Below are positions 8,755 through 15,175 of a DNA stretch of 15,972 nucleotides, piece by piece. The DNA is taken from positions 1 through 15,972 of the forward strand of contig JAWOGQ010000016.1 of NCBI GenBank assembly GCA_046496745.1. The letters are read 5' to 3'. The DNA comes from JBNJGT01 sp046496745. Its GTDB lineage: Archaea; Nanobdellota; Nanobdellia; Woesearchaeales; JACJVW01. The notes beneath the pieces were generated by a model that saw only the letters and a program-made list of their open reading frames with translations, was not told the DNA's origin and did not search any database. How positions within the stretch are numbered: position 1 is the stretch's first letter; every line of letters starts with the position of its first letter. A program made the position numbers and the translations under genes.

Positions 8755-8775
8755 TTGGATACCATCCAAGGTATC
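8755..8775 (+). other. Two mutually exclusive small hairpins downstream of the VWA gene
   Basis: GATACC (8758-8763) can pair with GGTATC (8770-8775) around ATCCAA. Alternatively, TTGGAT (8755-8760) can pair with ATCCAA (8764-8769) around ACC. Both stems are perfect 6-mers and compete for the same bases. The meaning is unknown; it may be part of the 3' end of the surface-protein transcript. Confidence 0.4.
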
Positions 8776-8782
8776 TCTTATG

Positions 8783-8800
8783 AGGAGCTTATCTCCTTTT
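8783..8800 (+). terminator. Possible terminator hairpin with T-tract
   Basis: AGGAG (8783-8787) pairs with CTCCT (8793-8797) around CTTAT and runs into TTTT (8797-8800). It lies 64 bases after the stop of the 1718-aa gene and before the promoter of the next gene. Archaeal termination depends chiefly on T-tracts, and this one is short, so the call is tentative. Confidence 0.35.
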
Positions 8801-8849
8801 AAAAAGGGTGCCCAAGTCGATGTTAAATTTTTGGAAAAACCCCTGGAAA

Positions 8850-8866
8850 TAAAAATATTTTTAAAT
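8850..8866 (+). promoter_or_regulatory. Candidate TATA box for the winged-helix coiled-coil gene
   Basis: An AT-only stretch (TAAAAATATTTTTAAAT) is preceded by GGAAA, which could serve as a BRE. It lies about 25-35 bases before the ATG at 8889, so transcription would start close to or at the start codon. AAAGGGAT at 8876-8883 is a weak ribosome binding site candidate. Confidence 0.5.
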
Positions 8867-8888
8867 CAAGCGAACAAAGGGATATTAT

Positions 8889-10061
8889 ATGGCTGATATG
8901 ATCGAGACAGGTGTTGACAGGTTACTTAATCTTTTAAAAAAGCATAAGAAGATTTCCACTACAGAAGCAGCAAAACTCCTGGGTGTATCATCAACTCTTA
9001 TAGAAGAATGGACCTCTTTTCTTGAGGACGAGGGGTACGTAAAAAAGGAATTCAAGCTAACAAAGACTTTTCTTGTTCTTAAAGATATGGAAGAGGATTC
9101 CCTCGGAAAGAAAGCAGACGACATAAACAAGAAAAGGGAAGGGGTTGTTCGTAAAGCAGAGGTTGCTGTTGCTGGTCTGGACCAGGACGGGGAAGTTCTG
9201 AACACTCTCAAGAAACAGTTTGATGAGATAAAAAGTGACATAAACGATGAGCTCAAGGGCATGAAAGTTGATCTCAAGCAACTGGAAAAGTATGAATCCC
9301 TCAAGGGAGACATCGATAATAAGATCGCCCAGCAGGAGAAACAGTTCAGGGATCGCATCAAGTCATTCAATGATGAGGTTGCCCGTGAGCAGGACCGTTT
9401 TGACCAGATGCTCAATTCCATAGGTGAAGAAGAGAAGAAACTCCAAAAAGAGCTTGATGAAGCACTCTCTCTTCGTCAGAATGAAGCAGCACTCCGGAAG
9501 AAACTTGATGAATTCGTAAATTACATCTCCCAGATAAAGAAGATGCTCAAGGAGAATGATAACGAAGTTGTTGGAACTCAAAAATCCCTGAAGAAACTGG
9601 GCAAATATGCAGAAACACTCCATGGTGAAGTGAAGGAGAAAAGGGATGAGCTGAATTCCTTGATCAAGCAGAACAAGGAATATGAAGCAAAAGTAACAAA
9701 GATGCAGGAAGACCTTCTCAATCAATTGAAGGAAAACAAGACAAAAGAGAAACAAAACGAGATTGCCCAGGATAAGTTCAAGCAGTTCTTCGCAAAAAAA
9801 CAGGAGATGGAAAAGCTCCTGGAAGAAGTCACAAGGGAAAAGGACAGTCTTGAGCAGGAACTGGTGGATCTGATAAAGAAAGCAAAGGCATTCAATGCTT
9901 CAGCAGACCCTGACACTGTAAAAAAAGAGATTGATGCGATTGAGACCGCTCATGATTCAGTAGAAGCCAAGCGGAAAGTCTATGAAGAGAAGATGTCAAA
10001 GCTTGTCAATGAGCTTGGTGGTAAGCAGGAGAAGAAAAAGCGAAAGTGGCTCAACTTTTGA
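8889..10061 (+). CDS. Winged helix-turn-helix protein with long coiled coil (390 aa)
   Basis: Residues 1-66 read as a winged helix-turn-helix. Helices are at DRLLNLLKKHK, TTEAAKLLGV (positioning helix) and SSTLIEEWTSFLEDEG (recognition helix), followed by a wing YVKKEFKLTKTFLVL. From about residue 75 to 375 the protein is almost entirely charged heptad-like coiled coil (E/K/Q with regular L/I/M). It ends in a strongly basic tail, KQEKKKRKWLNF. There is no signal peptide or membrane segment, so it is cytoplasmic. The HTH suggests DNA or protein docking, with the coiled coil giving dimerisation or reach. I recall similar wHTH plus coiled-coil proteins in DPANN archaea but know no assigned function. 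It has its own promoter candidate and is followed 67 bases later by a second coiled-coil gene. A conventional regulator would not normally need a 300-residue coil. Confidence 0.92.
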   Translation: MADMIETGVDRLLNLLKKHKKISTTEAAKLLGVSSTLIEEWTSFLEDEGYVKKEFKLTKTFLVLKDMEEDSLGKKADDINKKREGVVRKAEVAVAGLDQDGEVLNTLKKQFDEIKSDINDELKGMKVDLKQLEKYESLKGDIDNKIAQQEKQFRDRIKSFNDEVAREQDRFDQMLNSIGEEEKKLQKELDEALSLRQNEAALRKKLDEFVNYISQIKKMLKENDNEVVGTQKSLKKLGKYAETLHGEVKEKRDELNSLIKQNKEYEAKVTKMQEDLLNQLKENKTKEKQNEIAQDKFKQFFAKKQEMEKLLEEVTREKDSLEQELVDLIKKAKAFNASADPDTVKKEIDAIETAHDSVEAKRKVYEEKMSKLVNELGGKQEKKKRKWLNF

Positions 10062-10087
10062 TTATCACTCGACAAGAATAACAAACA

Positions 10088-10096
10088 TATATAAAT
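10088..10096 (+). promoter_or_regulatory. Candidate TATA box for the giant coiled-coil gene
   Basis: TATATAAAT lies in the 67-base gap after the winged-helix gene. Initiation about 25 bases downstream (around 10115-10120) would leave a leader of only about 10 bases containing AGGGG (10117-10121) before the ATG at 10129. AATGGG (10094-10099) could pair with CCCATT (10111-10116), a small hairpin overlapping the promoter edge. Confidence 0.55.
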
Positions 10097-10128
10097 GGGA
10101 AAAAGGGTAACCCATTAGGGGTAGCGTA

Positions 10129-13100
10129 ATGGTTGTCATTCAACCGCCAAAAGGGGGTAAAACAATAAGCAGGGAACATTGCTTGGATTTGTCTAGATTG
10201 AAAGATTCTGACAAGGAAATAAAGAAGCATTACGAGGAGCAACTAGCCCAGAAATCATCGGAGCTGACCAAGGCCCGTCGTGATTTATTCAATCTGAAAG
10301 AAGAGTTTGAATCCTATGTCCGTTCTATGGACGAGAAATTCTCCACAAAGAAAGCCGAGCAGGAAAGGCTTTTTGATTTCGTCAAATCTGTTGAGCATGA
10401 GCAAAAAGACATAAACGATAAGGTTCATGAGCTTCGAAGACTTGAAGCATCCATCAAGGATAATCAAAAGGAACTCAATTCTAAAGAGAAGCAGATAACA
10501 GAAAAGCAGCAGGCCCTTGAGGCGGAGATGAATCGCCGAAGAAGGGAGATGCAGGAACGTGAATCAGAGCAGCAAAAGCAGATCGAAAACAAGTGGAAGG
10601 AAGTAAAGCAAAAGGAACAGGATATTCTCAATAGGGAACAGGAGATCGTCAGGCTCAAGGAGAGTTTCGAATCTCACCTCTCATACATGCAGCATGATAA
10701 GGACAAGCTTGATGATAGATCCCGTGAACTTGAGGAGCAAAAAAAAGAATTAGACCAAAAAGAAGCTGATTCTGAACAGAAACTGCGCGAGGCAAGGAAG
10801 GTCCGTGATGAGATACAGGAAATAAGGGATGAGATAACAAAGCGTGAGAATAAACTTTCGATCAAGGAGAAGCGTACCCAGACAGATATGCAGCAAAAAG
10901 AGGAGCATCTTCGTAACCTCGAGAAGCAGTTGAAAGATAAGCAGGAGAATATAGCCGCCGAGATACAGCGTAATGAAAACATAGTCAAAGATATTGAGAA
11001 TCAGAAAAAAGAGCTCTCCTCCCTTCATGATCGTGAGATGGAGGTCCAGAGGCGGGATGCAGACATAAGTTCAAGAGAATCAGCCTTGCAGGTAAAAGAG
11101 GAAGATGCAAGGGATCGCCTTAATAATATTGAAAGACAGGAAAAACAGCTTCGTGAGAAAGAAGAGGAAATAATGCGAAGAGAGACCTCTCTTCTGAAAC
11201 GTGAAGGAGAAATAGAACGTCACAGCACAAAGACCAGCCAGGAGCTCCAGAAAAAGCAGGCAGAACTCAACAATCTTATCCAGGTATGGGATGAGCGAGT
11301 AACAACAATCAAGCAGGAACAGGAAAAGACCGAGGAAGAGAACAAAGATTTGCGTGAGAATCTTGAAAAAGAAAAACATGAATTGGCAAGGAATAAGCAG
11401 GAACTTCTTCGCCAGCAGACACGGCTTGAGAATTATCACAAGCAACTTGCTGATAAGGATACAGAACTCAAGTCAATGGCCCAGGATATCGCTCAGCGTG
11501 AGAAAGAGATAAGGTCCAAGAATGATTTTCTCAACAAGCGCGAGGATAAGCTTTCAAAGGAATTCTATGAGAACAAGGAGCAGCTCAACAAAAGGAAAGA
11601 TGCTCTGCTTGCATTGAAAGTATCAGTTGAGAATGAGATCATCAACCTGAAAGAAGAAGTAAAAAAACGCAGCAAGCTTTATCATCAGAACAAGGAATGG
11701 GAGAGAGATGTTTCAAAACAATTTGAGCGCCTGGAACAATTATTCACCAGAAAGCAAGAACTTCTGGACAATCGCTCACGCATCATACGTACAACCCAGC
11801 AGGAGAAGGTCCTTGAATTGAAGAACATAATAAAAAATCATAATGCTGTCCTCAAGCAGGTTATAGATGAGAAGGAGTACAATCAGAAAATAATATCACG
11901 AAGAGAGAAAGAACTTCAATTCCAGGAACAGAAATTCAGGCAAAAGAAAGAAAAAATTGAAAATCTTTATAAAGGACTAAGACAAAGAATTAATGATATA
12001 GCAGAAAAAGAGCATGCACTGGAGAAAAAAGAGGCAAGCTTGCATAATATCTATTATGTGGGCCTCAATGAATTCGAAAAGCGTAAGGATGCCCTTATCA
12101 CGCTCAAAATTTCGTTGCAGGACAAGGTCAACGAGCTTGAGCAGGATATTCAACGTCAAAATGCATTCTTCAAGGCCAAAAAGGAGTGGAGTCTGAAAAT
12201 GAGTGCCCAACTAAAAAAGGTAGATGACTATTTCTTAGAGAAGAAAAAGCTACTTCAAAAAGAGAAGCGCTATATAACAGAATACAAGCGCAAGACAAAA
12301 AAAGAAGTTGACCAGAAAATCCGCGAGTATAAGAAGATACTTGACAAGATCGAAAAGGAACGAAAAGCAAATACAAATCTATTGACAAAAAAAGAGAAGC
12401 TTTTGCGTGAGAAACAGAAGAAGCTTTCAGAGAAAGTAAAGAAGGATAAGGAGTCCATAACCAAGCTTGCAAAGGATAAGAATCAGAGAGTCTCAGACAA
12501 GCTCAGGAAGATTTCCTCAAAAGAAAAATCAATCACAAAACAGCTTCAGGAAATAGATAATGCGCGAACAGATCTCAAATCATTGAAAGACTCTCTGGAA
12601 AAAGAGAGCCAGGAATTTTCTGAACGTCTCAATGAATTCAATGAAAACCGCGAGCTTAATTTCCAGAAGATTGATGAGAAAGTAAAGGAATTCAGGAAAT
12701 TTATGAGGAAATATGACCTCAAGGCATTTGATGATAAGGTCGAAAAGACATTCCAGCTTTTTGAGCAGATGAAAGAGCTTGAAGAGGACATCCATGCAAC
12801 AGATTCAAAGATTGAAAGCAAGCGTGACGAGCTCAAGAAGCAGGAAGAAGCCATCCTTTCAAGGATAAAGGTCCTTGAGCACACAGAGAATGACTTAAGA
12901 AAGGTTGAAGAGCAGATAAACCAGGACTATGACGGTCTTGTCCAGCAGAGAAAGAAAGCAACTGAAGAAGAAAAGCAACTTAAATCGATGATAGATGAAT
13001 TGCATAAGCTCAAGGTTGACAATCCCCGTATTAAGGAGAAGCATAACCAGATCCTCAAGAAGATGCGTTCAATAAATGATGAGGCAGTTTCCAAGTATGT

Positions 13101-13509
13101 TCTCCTGAAAGATCTCGAACGTGATATTAAGGATAAAGAAAAGCAGTTGGAAAAGAAATACAAGCAGATACAGACTAAAGAGGAAGCAATAAAGCTCAAG
13201 GAACAGAAACTCACAAACAGCAAGAAAGCTTTTGAGAAGCTTAAGGATGAAGGTATATTCCGTTATATCAAGGAAAACGAGTCCGAACCTTTAGAACAGG
13301 AGCAAGAAGAGCGCCCAGATGAAGAGAATATCCGGATGCTCCTTTACAAGGCCCGTGAATTGATCAACGACGGAAATTTCAAAGAAGCATTCGATCTCAT
13401 AAACAAGGCTGAGGCAAGCTACGATTCACTGGATGGCGTCAAGAGCCAGGATATAAACTTCGAGATAATGGAACTCAAGACAGACATTCGCATGTCTGAT
13501 CTCGATTGA
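10129..13509 (+). CDS. Giant coiled-coil protein with C-terminal TPR-like hairpin (1126 aa)
   Basis: After a short N-terminus (MVVIQPPKGGKTISREHC) residues 30-1050 are nearly uninterrupted E/K/Q/R-rich heptad sequence, predicted as one very long coiled coil. There is no Walker A, Walker B or ABC signature motif, so this is not an SMC or Rad50 protein despite the look. An internal duplication aligns without gaps: residues about 478-550 and 641-713 share KRKDAL, an L-K-[VI]-S core and NKEW/KKEW. The last 65 residues (ENIRMLLYKARELINDG, NFKEAFDLINKAEASY) form a TPR-like helical hairpin, likely a protein-docking end. No signal peptide or transmembrane helix is seen, so the location is cytoplasmic. 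It could be a scaffold, cytoskeletal or chromosome-associated structural protein; the function is unknown. The coil composition means database hits to myosin or SMC would be uninformative. Confidence 0.94.
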   Translation: MVVIQPPKGGKTISREHCLDLSRLKDSDKEIKKHYEEQLAQKSSELTKARRDLFNLKEEFESYVRSMDEKFSTKKAEQERLFDFVKSVEHEQKDINDKVHELRRLEASIKDNQKELNSKEKQITEKQQALEAEMNRRRREMQERESEQQKQIENKWKEVKQKEQDILNREQEIVRLKESFESHLSYMQHDKDKLDDRSRELEEQKKELDQKEADSEQKLREARKVRDEIQEIRDEITKRENKLSIKEKRTQTDMQQKEEHLRNLEKQLKDKQENIAAEIQRNENIVKDIENQKKELSSLHDREMEVQRRDADISSRESALQVKEEDARDRLNNIERQEKQLREKEEEIMRRETSLLKREGEIERHSTKTSQELQKKQAELNNLIQVWDERVTTIKQEQEKTEEENKDLRENLEKEKHELARNKQELLRQQTRLENYHKQLADKDTELKSMAQDIAQREKEIRSKNDFLNKREDKLSKEFYENKEQLNKRKDALLALKVSVENEIINLKEEVKKRSKLYHQNKEWERDVSKQFERLEQLFTRKQELLDNRSRIIRTTQQEKVLELKNIIKNHNAVLKQVIDEKEYNQKIISRREKELQFQEQKFRQKKEKIENLYKGLRQRINDIAEKEHALEKKEASLHNIYYVGLNEFEKRKDALITLKISLQDKVNELEQDIQRQNAFFKAKKEWSLKMSAQLKKVDDYFLEKKKLLQKEKRYITEYKRKTKKEVDQKIREYKKILDKIEKERKANTNLLTKKEKLLREKQKKLSEKVKKDKESITKLAKDKNQRVSDKLRKISSKEKSITKQLQEIDNARTDLKSLKDSLEKESQEFSERLNEFNENRELNFQKIDEKVKEFRKFMRKYDLKAFDDKVEKTFQLFEQMKELEEDIHATDSKIESKRDELKKQEEAILSRIKVLEHTENDLRKVEEQINQDYDGLVQQRKKATEEEKQLKSMIDELHKLKVDNPRIKEKHNQILKKMRSINDEAVSKYVLLKDLERDIKDKEKQLEKKYKQIQTKEEAIKLKEQKLTNSKKAFEKLKDEGIFRYIKENESEPLEQEQEERPDEENIRMLLYKARELINDGNFKEAFDLINKAEASYDSLDGVKSQDINFEIMELKTDIRMSDLD
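11560..11778 (+). repeat. Internal coiled-coil repeat, copy 1
   Basis: This encodes residues 478-550 of the giant coiled-coil protein. It aligns without gaps to 12049-12267, an offset of 163 residues, with shared KRKDAL, LK-[VI]-S and KEW plus conserved hydrophobic spacing. The match is visible at protein level only; codons have diverged. Confidence 0.7.
12049..12267 (+). repeat. Internal coiled-coil repeat, copy 2
   Basis: This encodes residues 641-713 and is the partner of 11560-11778. Both copies contain W and Y or F residues that are rare in the rest of the coil, which makes chance similarity from coiled-coil composition unlikely. Confidence 0.7.
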
Positions 13510-13514
13510 ACGCA

Positions 13515-13526
13515 TAAATTTAAATT
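13515..13526 (+). promoter_or_regulatory. Candidate TATA box for the DUF460 gene
   Basis: An AT-rich element (TAAATTTAAATT region) sits in the 43-base gap after the giant coiled-coil gene, about 30 bases before the ATG at 13553. Initiation would fall within a few bases of the start codon, fitting a leaderless or nearly leaderless message. The preceding gene could also read through, since no clear terminator separates them. Confidence 0.45.
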
Positions 13527-13552
13527 CTTATTTTCAATTCATGTATTAGTAG

Positions 13553-14653
13553 ATGAAGCGTCCGATAATTGTTGGGATCGATCCCGGAACAACCACTGCT
13601 GTCGCTGTTCTGTCGATAAATAAGGAAATCCTTCTGCTTGAATCAGCCCGCAAGATGGGTTTTGATACCCTCCTATCCCGTGTGATTGAATTCGGGATAC
13701 CTCTTGTTGTAGGATGCGACAAAAAAGATGTTCCTGATTTTGTCAGCAGGTTTGCAGCAAAGACCGGTGCCCGTATCAAACCACCTCAAAATGACATACT
13801 TGTTAGTGAAAAACGTGAGCTTGCAGGTTCCTGCAAGAACGATCATGAACGTGATGCCCTTGCTTCAGCCTATTATGCTTATAGGCAGATACAGAGCCAA
13901 CTTACAAAAATCCTCAAGCAAACAGAGGATCCTGAGATTATCACTTTGGTTGTAAAGCATGACTTCAGCATCCGCCAGGCTACAGACATTGTGAATTCGC
14001 CTGATAAGCCTGAAAAAAAGATTGTCCGTAAAGCCATTCAGCCTCAGAAACGTGAACCTGCAATCAACACCCTTTATGGAAGGATAAAAGATCTCGGGCT
14101 TGAGAACCAGTCCCTCAGGTCAAGACTTGAGAGGTTGCATGATAAAATCTCAATCCTTGAAAAGACAAACAAGAGCTTGGCCAGAAAAGACAAGGCAGAA
14201 GAGATACGCAAGAAAGAGAAGACTATCCATAACCTCAAAAAATCAAAAGCACACCTGAAAAACCAGGCACACACATTAAAATCTGCTAATGACTCTCTCA
14301 CTGATATACTTGTCAAGTCCCAGCATAATACTCTTGTAAAGGTTCTTGAAGATCTTAGCTCAAAAGAACTCAAAGAAAAATCATTCCTTCAGATATCAAA
14401 GGGCGACGTCTTGTTCGTGAAAGACCCCAGGATAATCAGCAAGACAACCAAAAAAACCCTTGATTCCCTTGACCTTACAGTGATCGCATCCAAAAGACCC
14501 ACCCTGAACGCAATATTCATACCAGAAACAGAGATTCAGTTTCTCAATGACCATCCTTTTTTCCTGCTCATTGACACCAAAAGCTTCAGGAAAACCCTTG
14601 CCCGTCAGGACCTCATAGGACAGATTGTGGACGATTATCGCCGGACCAGGTGA
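13553..14653 (+). CDS. DUF460 family RNase H/RuvC-like protein with coiled coil (366 aa)
   Basis: The N-terminal 110 residues match the archaeal DUF460 family (Pfam PF04312), which has an RNase H/RuvC-like fold. The first strand is IVGIDPGTTTAVAVL with Asp10, the next acidic position is in VVGCDKKDVPDF (Asp56), and the characteristic NDHERDALASAYYAY follows at 96-110 (Asp97/Asp101). The segment ARIKPPQNDILVSEKREL is also family-typical. A coiled coil covers about residues 170-255, and a conserved C-terminal alpha/beta region follows (KGDVLFVKDP, LDLTVIASK, PFFLLIDTKSF, 266-350). With all three acidic positions present, a metal-dependent nuclease or nucleic-acid-binding role is plausible but is not established for the family as far as I know. 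Many archaeal relatives are longer. The stop overlaps the 3' end of the convergent NMD3-like gene by 19 bases. Confidence 0.93.
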   Translation: MKRPIIVGIDPGTTTAVAVLSINKEILLLESARKMGFDTLLSRVIEFGIPLVVGCDKKDVPDFVSRFAAKTGARIKPPQNDILVSEKRELAGSCKNDHERDALASAYYAYRQIQSQLTKILKQTEDPEIITLVVKHDFSIRQATDIVNSPDKPEKKIVRKAIQPQKREPAINTLYGRIKDLGLENQSLRSRLERLHDKISILEKTNKSLARKDKAEEIRKKEKTIHNLKKSKAHLKNQAHTLKSANDSLTDILVKSQHNTLVKVLEDLSSKELKEKSFLQISKGDVLFVKDPRIISKTTKKTLDSLDLTVIASKRPTLNAIFIPETEIQFLNDHPFFLLIDTKSFRKTLARQDLIGQIVDDYRRTR

Positions 14654-15078
14654 CCTTTCTGTTTACGGTAATCATCAAAAGGCATATGCACCTTCTTTTT
14701 TGTATGAGTATCCTTCAGATAAAGTTTCTTATGGATCCCCAGGACCTCATAGACCGTTCCCTTGACCTCTATCTCATCTCCTTTCCTGATGTCATACTCC
14801 CTGAAAAGCACAGTCAGCCTATACAAGTCCTTATTGTTCTTTGTATCTCTAGTATGGAGTGTAGCGGTCTTCTTCATCTCTCCTGCAAATTCTTTTTGGA
14901 GAGTTTTTGCAAAACTGCTTAAGAATTTGTTTGACTGCATATAGAAGTCATAGCCATTCTTTGCCTTCTTCACATAAGCAACCAGTTCTTCAGGGATATT
15001 CTCCTCACAGTAATCAAGCAATTCCTGGCTTACATCCCTAAGTTGCAGTATGCCTTCATAGTAATTTGATGGCTTCAT
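14635..15078 (-). CDS. NMD3-like protein lacking the N-terminal zinc-binding domain (147 aa)
   Basis: Read on the minus strand from ATG at 15078. The opening SNYYEGILQLR, the middle NGYDFYMQSNKFLSSFAKTLQKEF, and TLHTRDTKNNKDLYRLTVLFR are typical of the core of archaeal/eukaryotic NMD3, the large-subunit ribosome factor. It then has an OB-like segment, KGDEIEVKGTVYEVLGIHKKLYLKD, and a basic end. Full-size archaeal NMD3 proteins carry CxxC zinc-binding pairs before this region. Here the single Cys (residue 24) and the start right at the core show that part is absent. Bases upstream of the ATG contain no zinc-finger coding in this frame that I could see. GGAGGAGG on the minus strand (about 15095-15102) is a Shine-Dalgarno-like string, but about 14-16 bases from the ATG. 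A ribosome-associated role is inferred from the family. Confidence 0.85.
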   Translation of the reverse strand: MKPSNYYEGILQLRDVSQELLDYCEENIPEELVAYVKKAKNGYDFYMQSNKFLSSFAKTLQKEFAGEMKKTATLHTRDTKNNKDLYRLTVLFREYDIRKGDEIEVKGTVYEVLGIHKKLYLKDTHTKKKVHMPFDDYRKQKGHLVRR

Positions 15079-15102
15079 GTCTTTTTGGAAAGCCTCCTCC
15101 TA

Positions 15103-15127
15103 TTTAATAGTTTTCCGGATAATTTAT
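15103..15127 (-). promoter_or_regulatory. Candidate promoter for the NMD3-like gene
   Basis: On the minus strand, GATAAATTA (about 15119-15127) and CTATTAAATA (about 15103-15112) are two AT-rich elements upstream of the ATG at 15078. The nearer one is placed about 25-30 bases before the start codon, consistent with a near-leaderless message. The farther one would leave the GGAGGAGG string at the 5' end of the transcript. I cannot choose between them. Confidence 0.35.
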
Positions 15128-15145
15128 CACCACTCAGGGGTAAAC

Positions 15146-15153
15146 TTTATAAA
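15146..15153 (+). promoter_or_regulatory. TATA box for the downstream coiled-coil gene
   Basis: TTTATAAA is a near-consensus archaeal TATA box. Its centre lies about 26 bases before the ATG at 15176, so the transcript would begin at or beside the start codon (leaderless). No Shine-Dalgarno site precedes the ATG, which agrees with this. Confidence 0.65.
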
Positions 15154-15175
15154 CTCTATCTATTTTCCAGCCCCT

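Noticed and set aside
8719..8889. Mobile element flanked by target-site duplications
   Set aside because: Only an AT-rich 11-bp direct repeat is present; there are no terminal inverted repeats and no transposase.
10129..10164. PPKGGKT near the N-terminus of the giant coiled-coil protein as a Walker A motif
   Set aside because: The P-loop pattern needs Gly or Ala four residues before GKT; Gln is there, and no Walker B or ABC signature follows.
10285..13223. Many minus-strand open frames across the coiled-coil genes
   Set aside because: They are low-complexity Ser/Leu/Phe-rich shadows caused by the Glu/Lys-rich codons on the plus strand and lack ribosome binding sites.
10129..13509. SMC/Rad50 assignment
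   Set aside because: Only coiled-coil composition supports it; head and hinge domains are absent.
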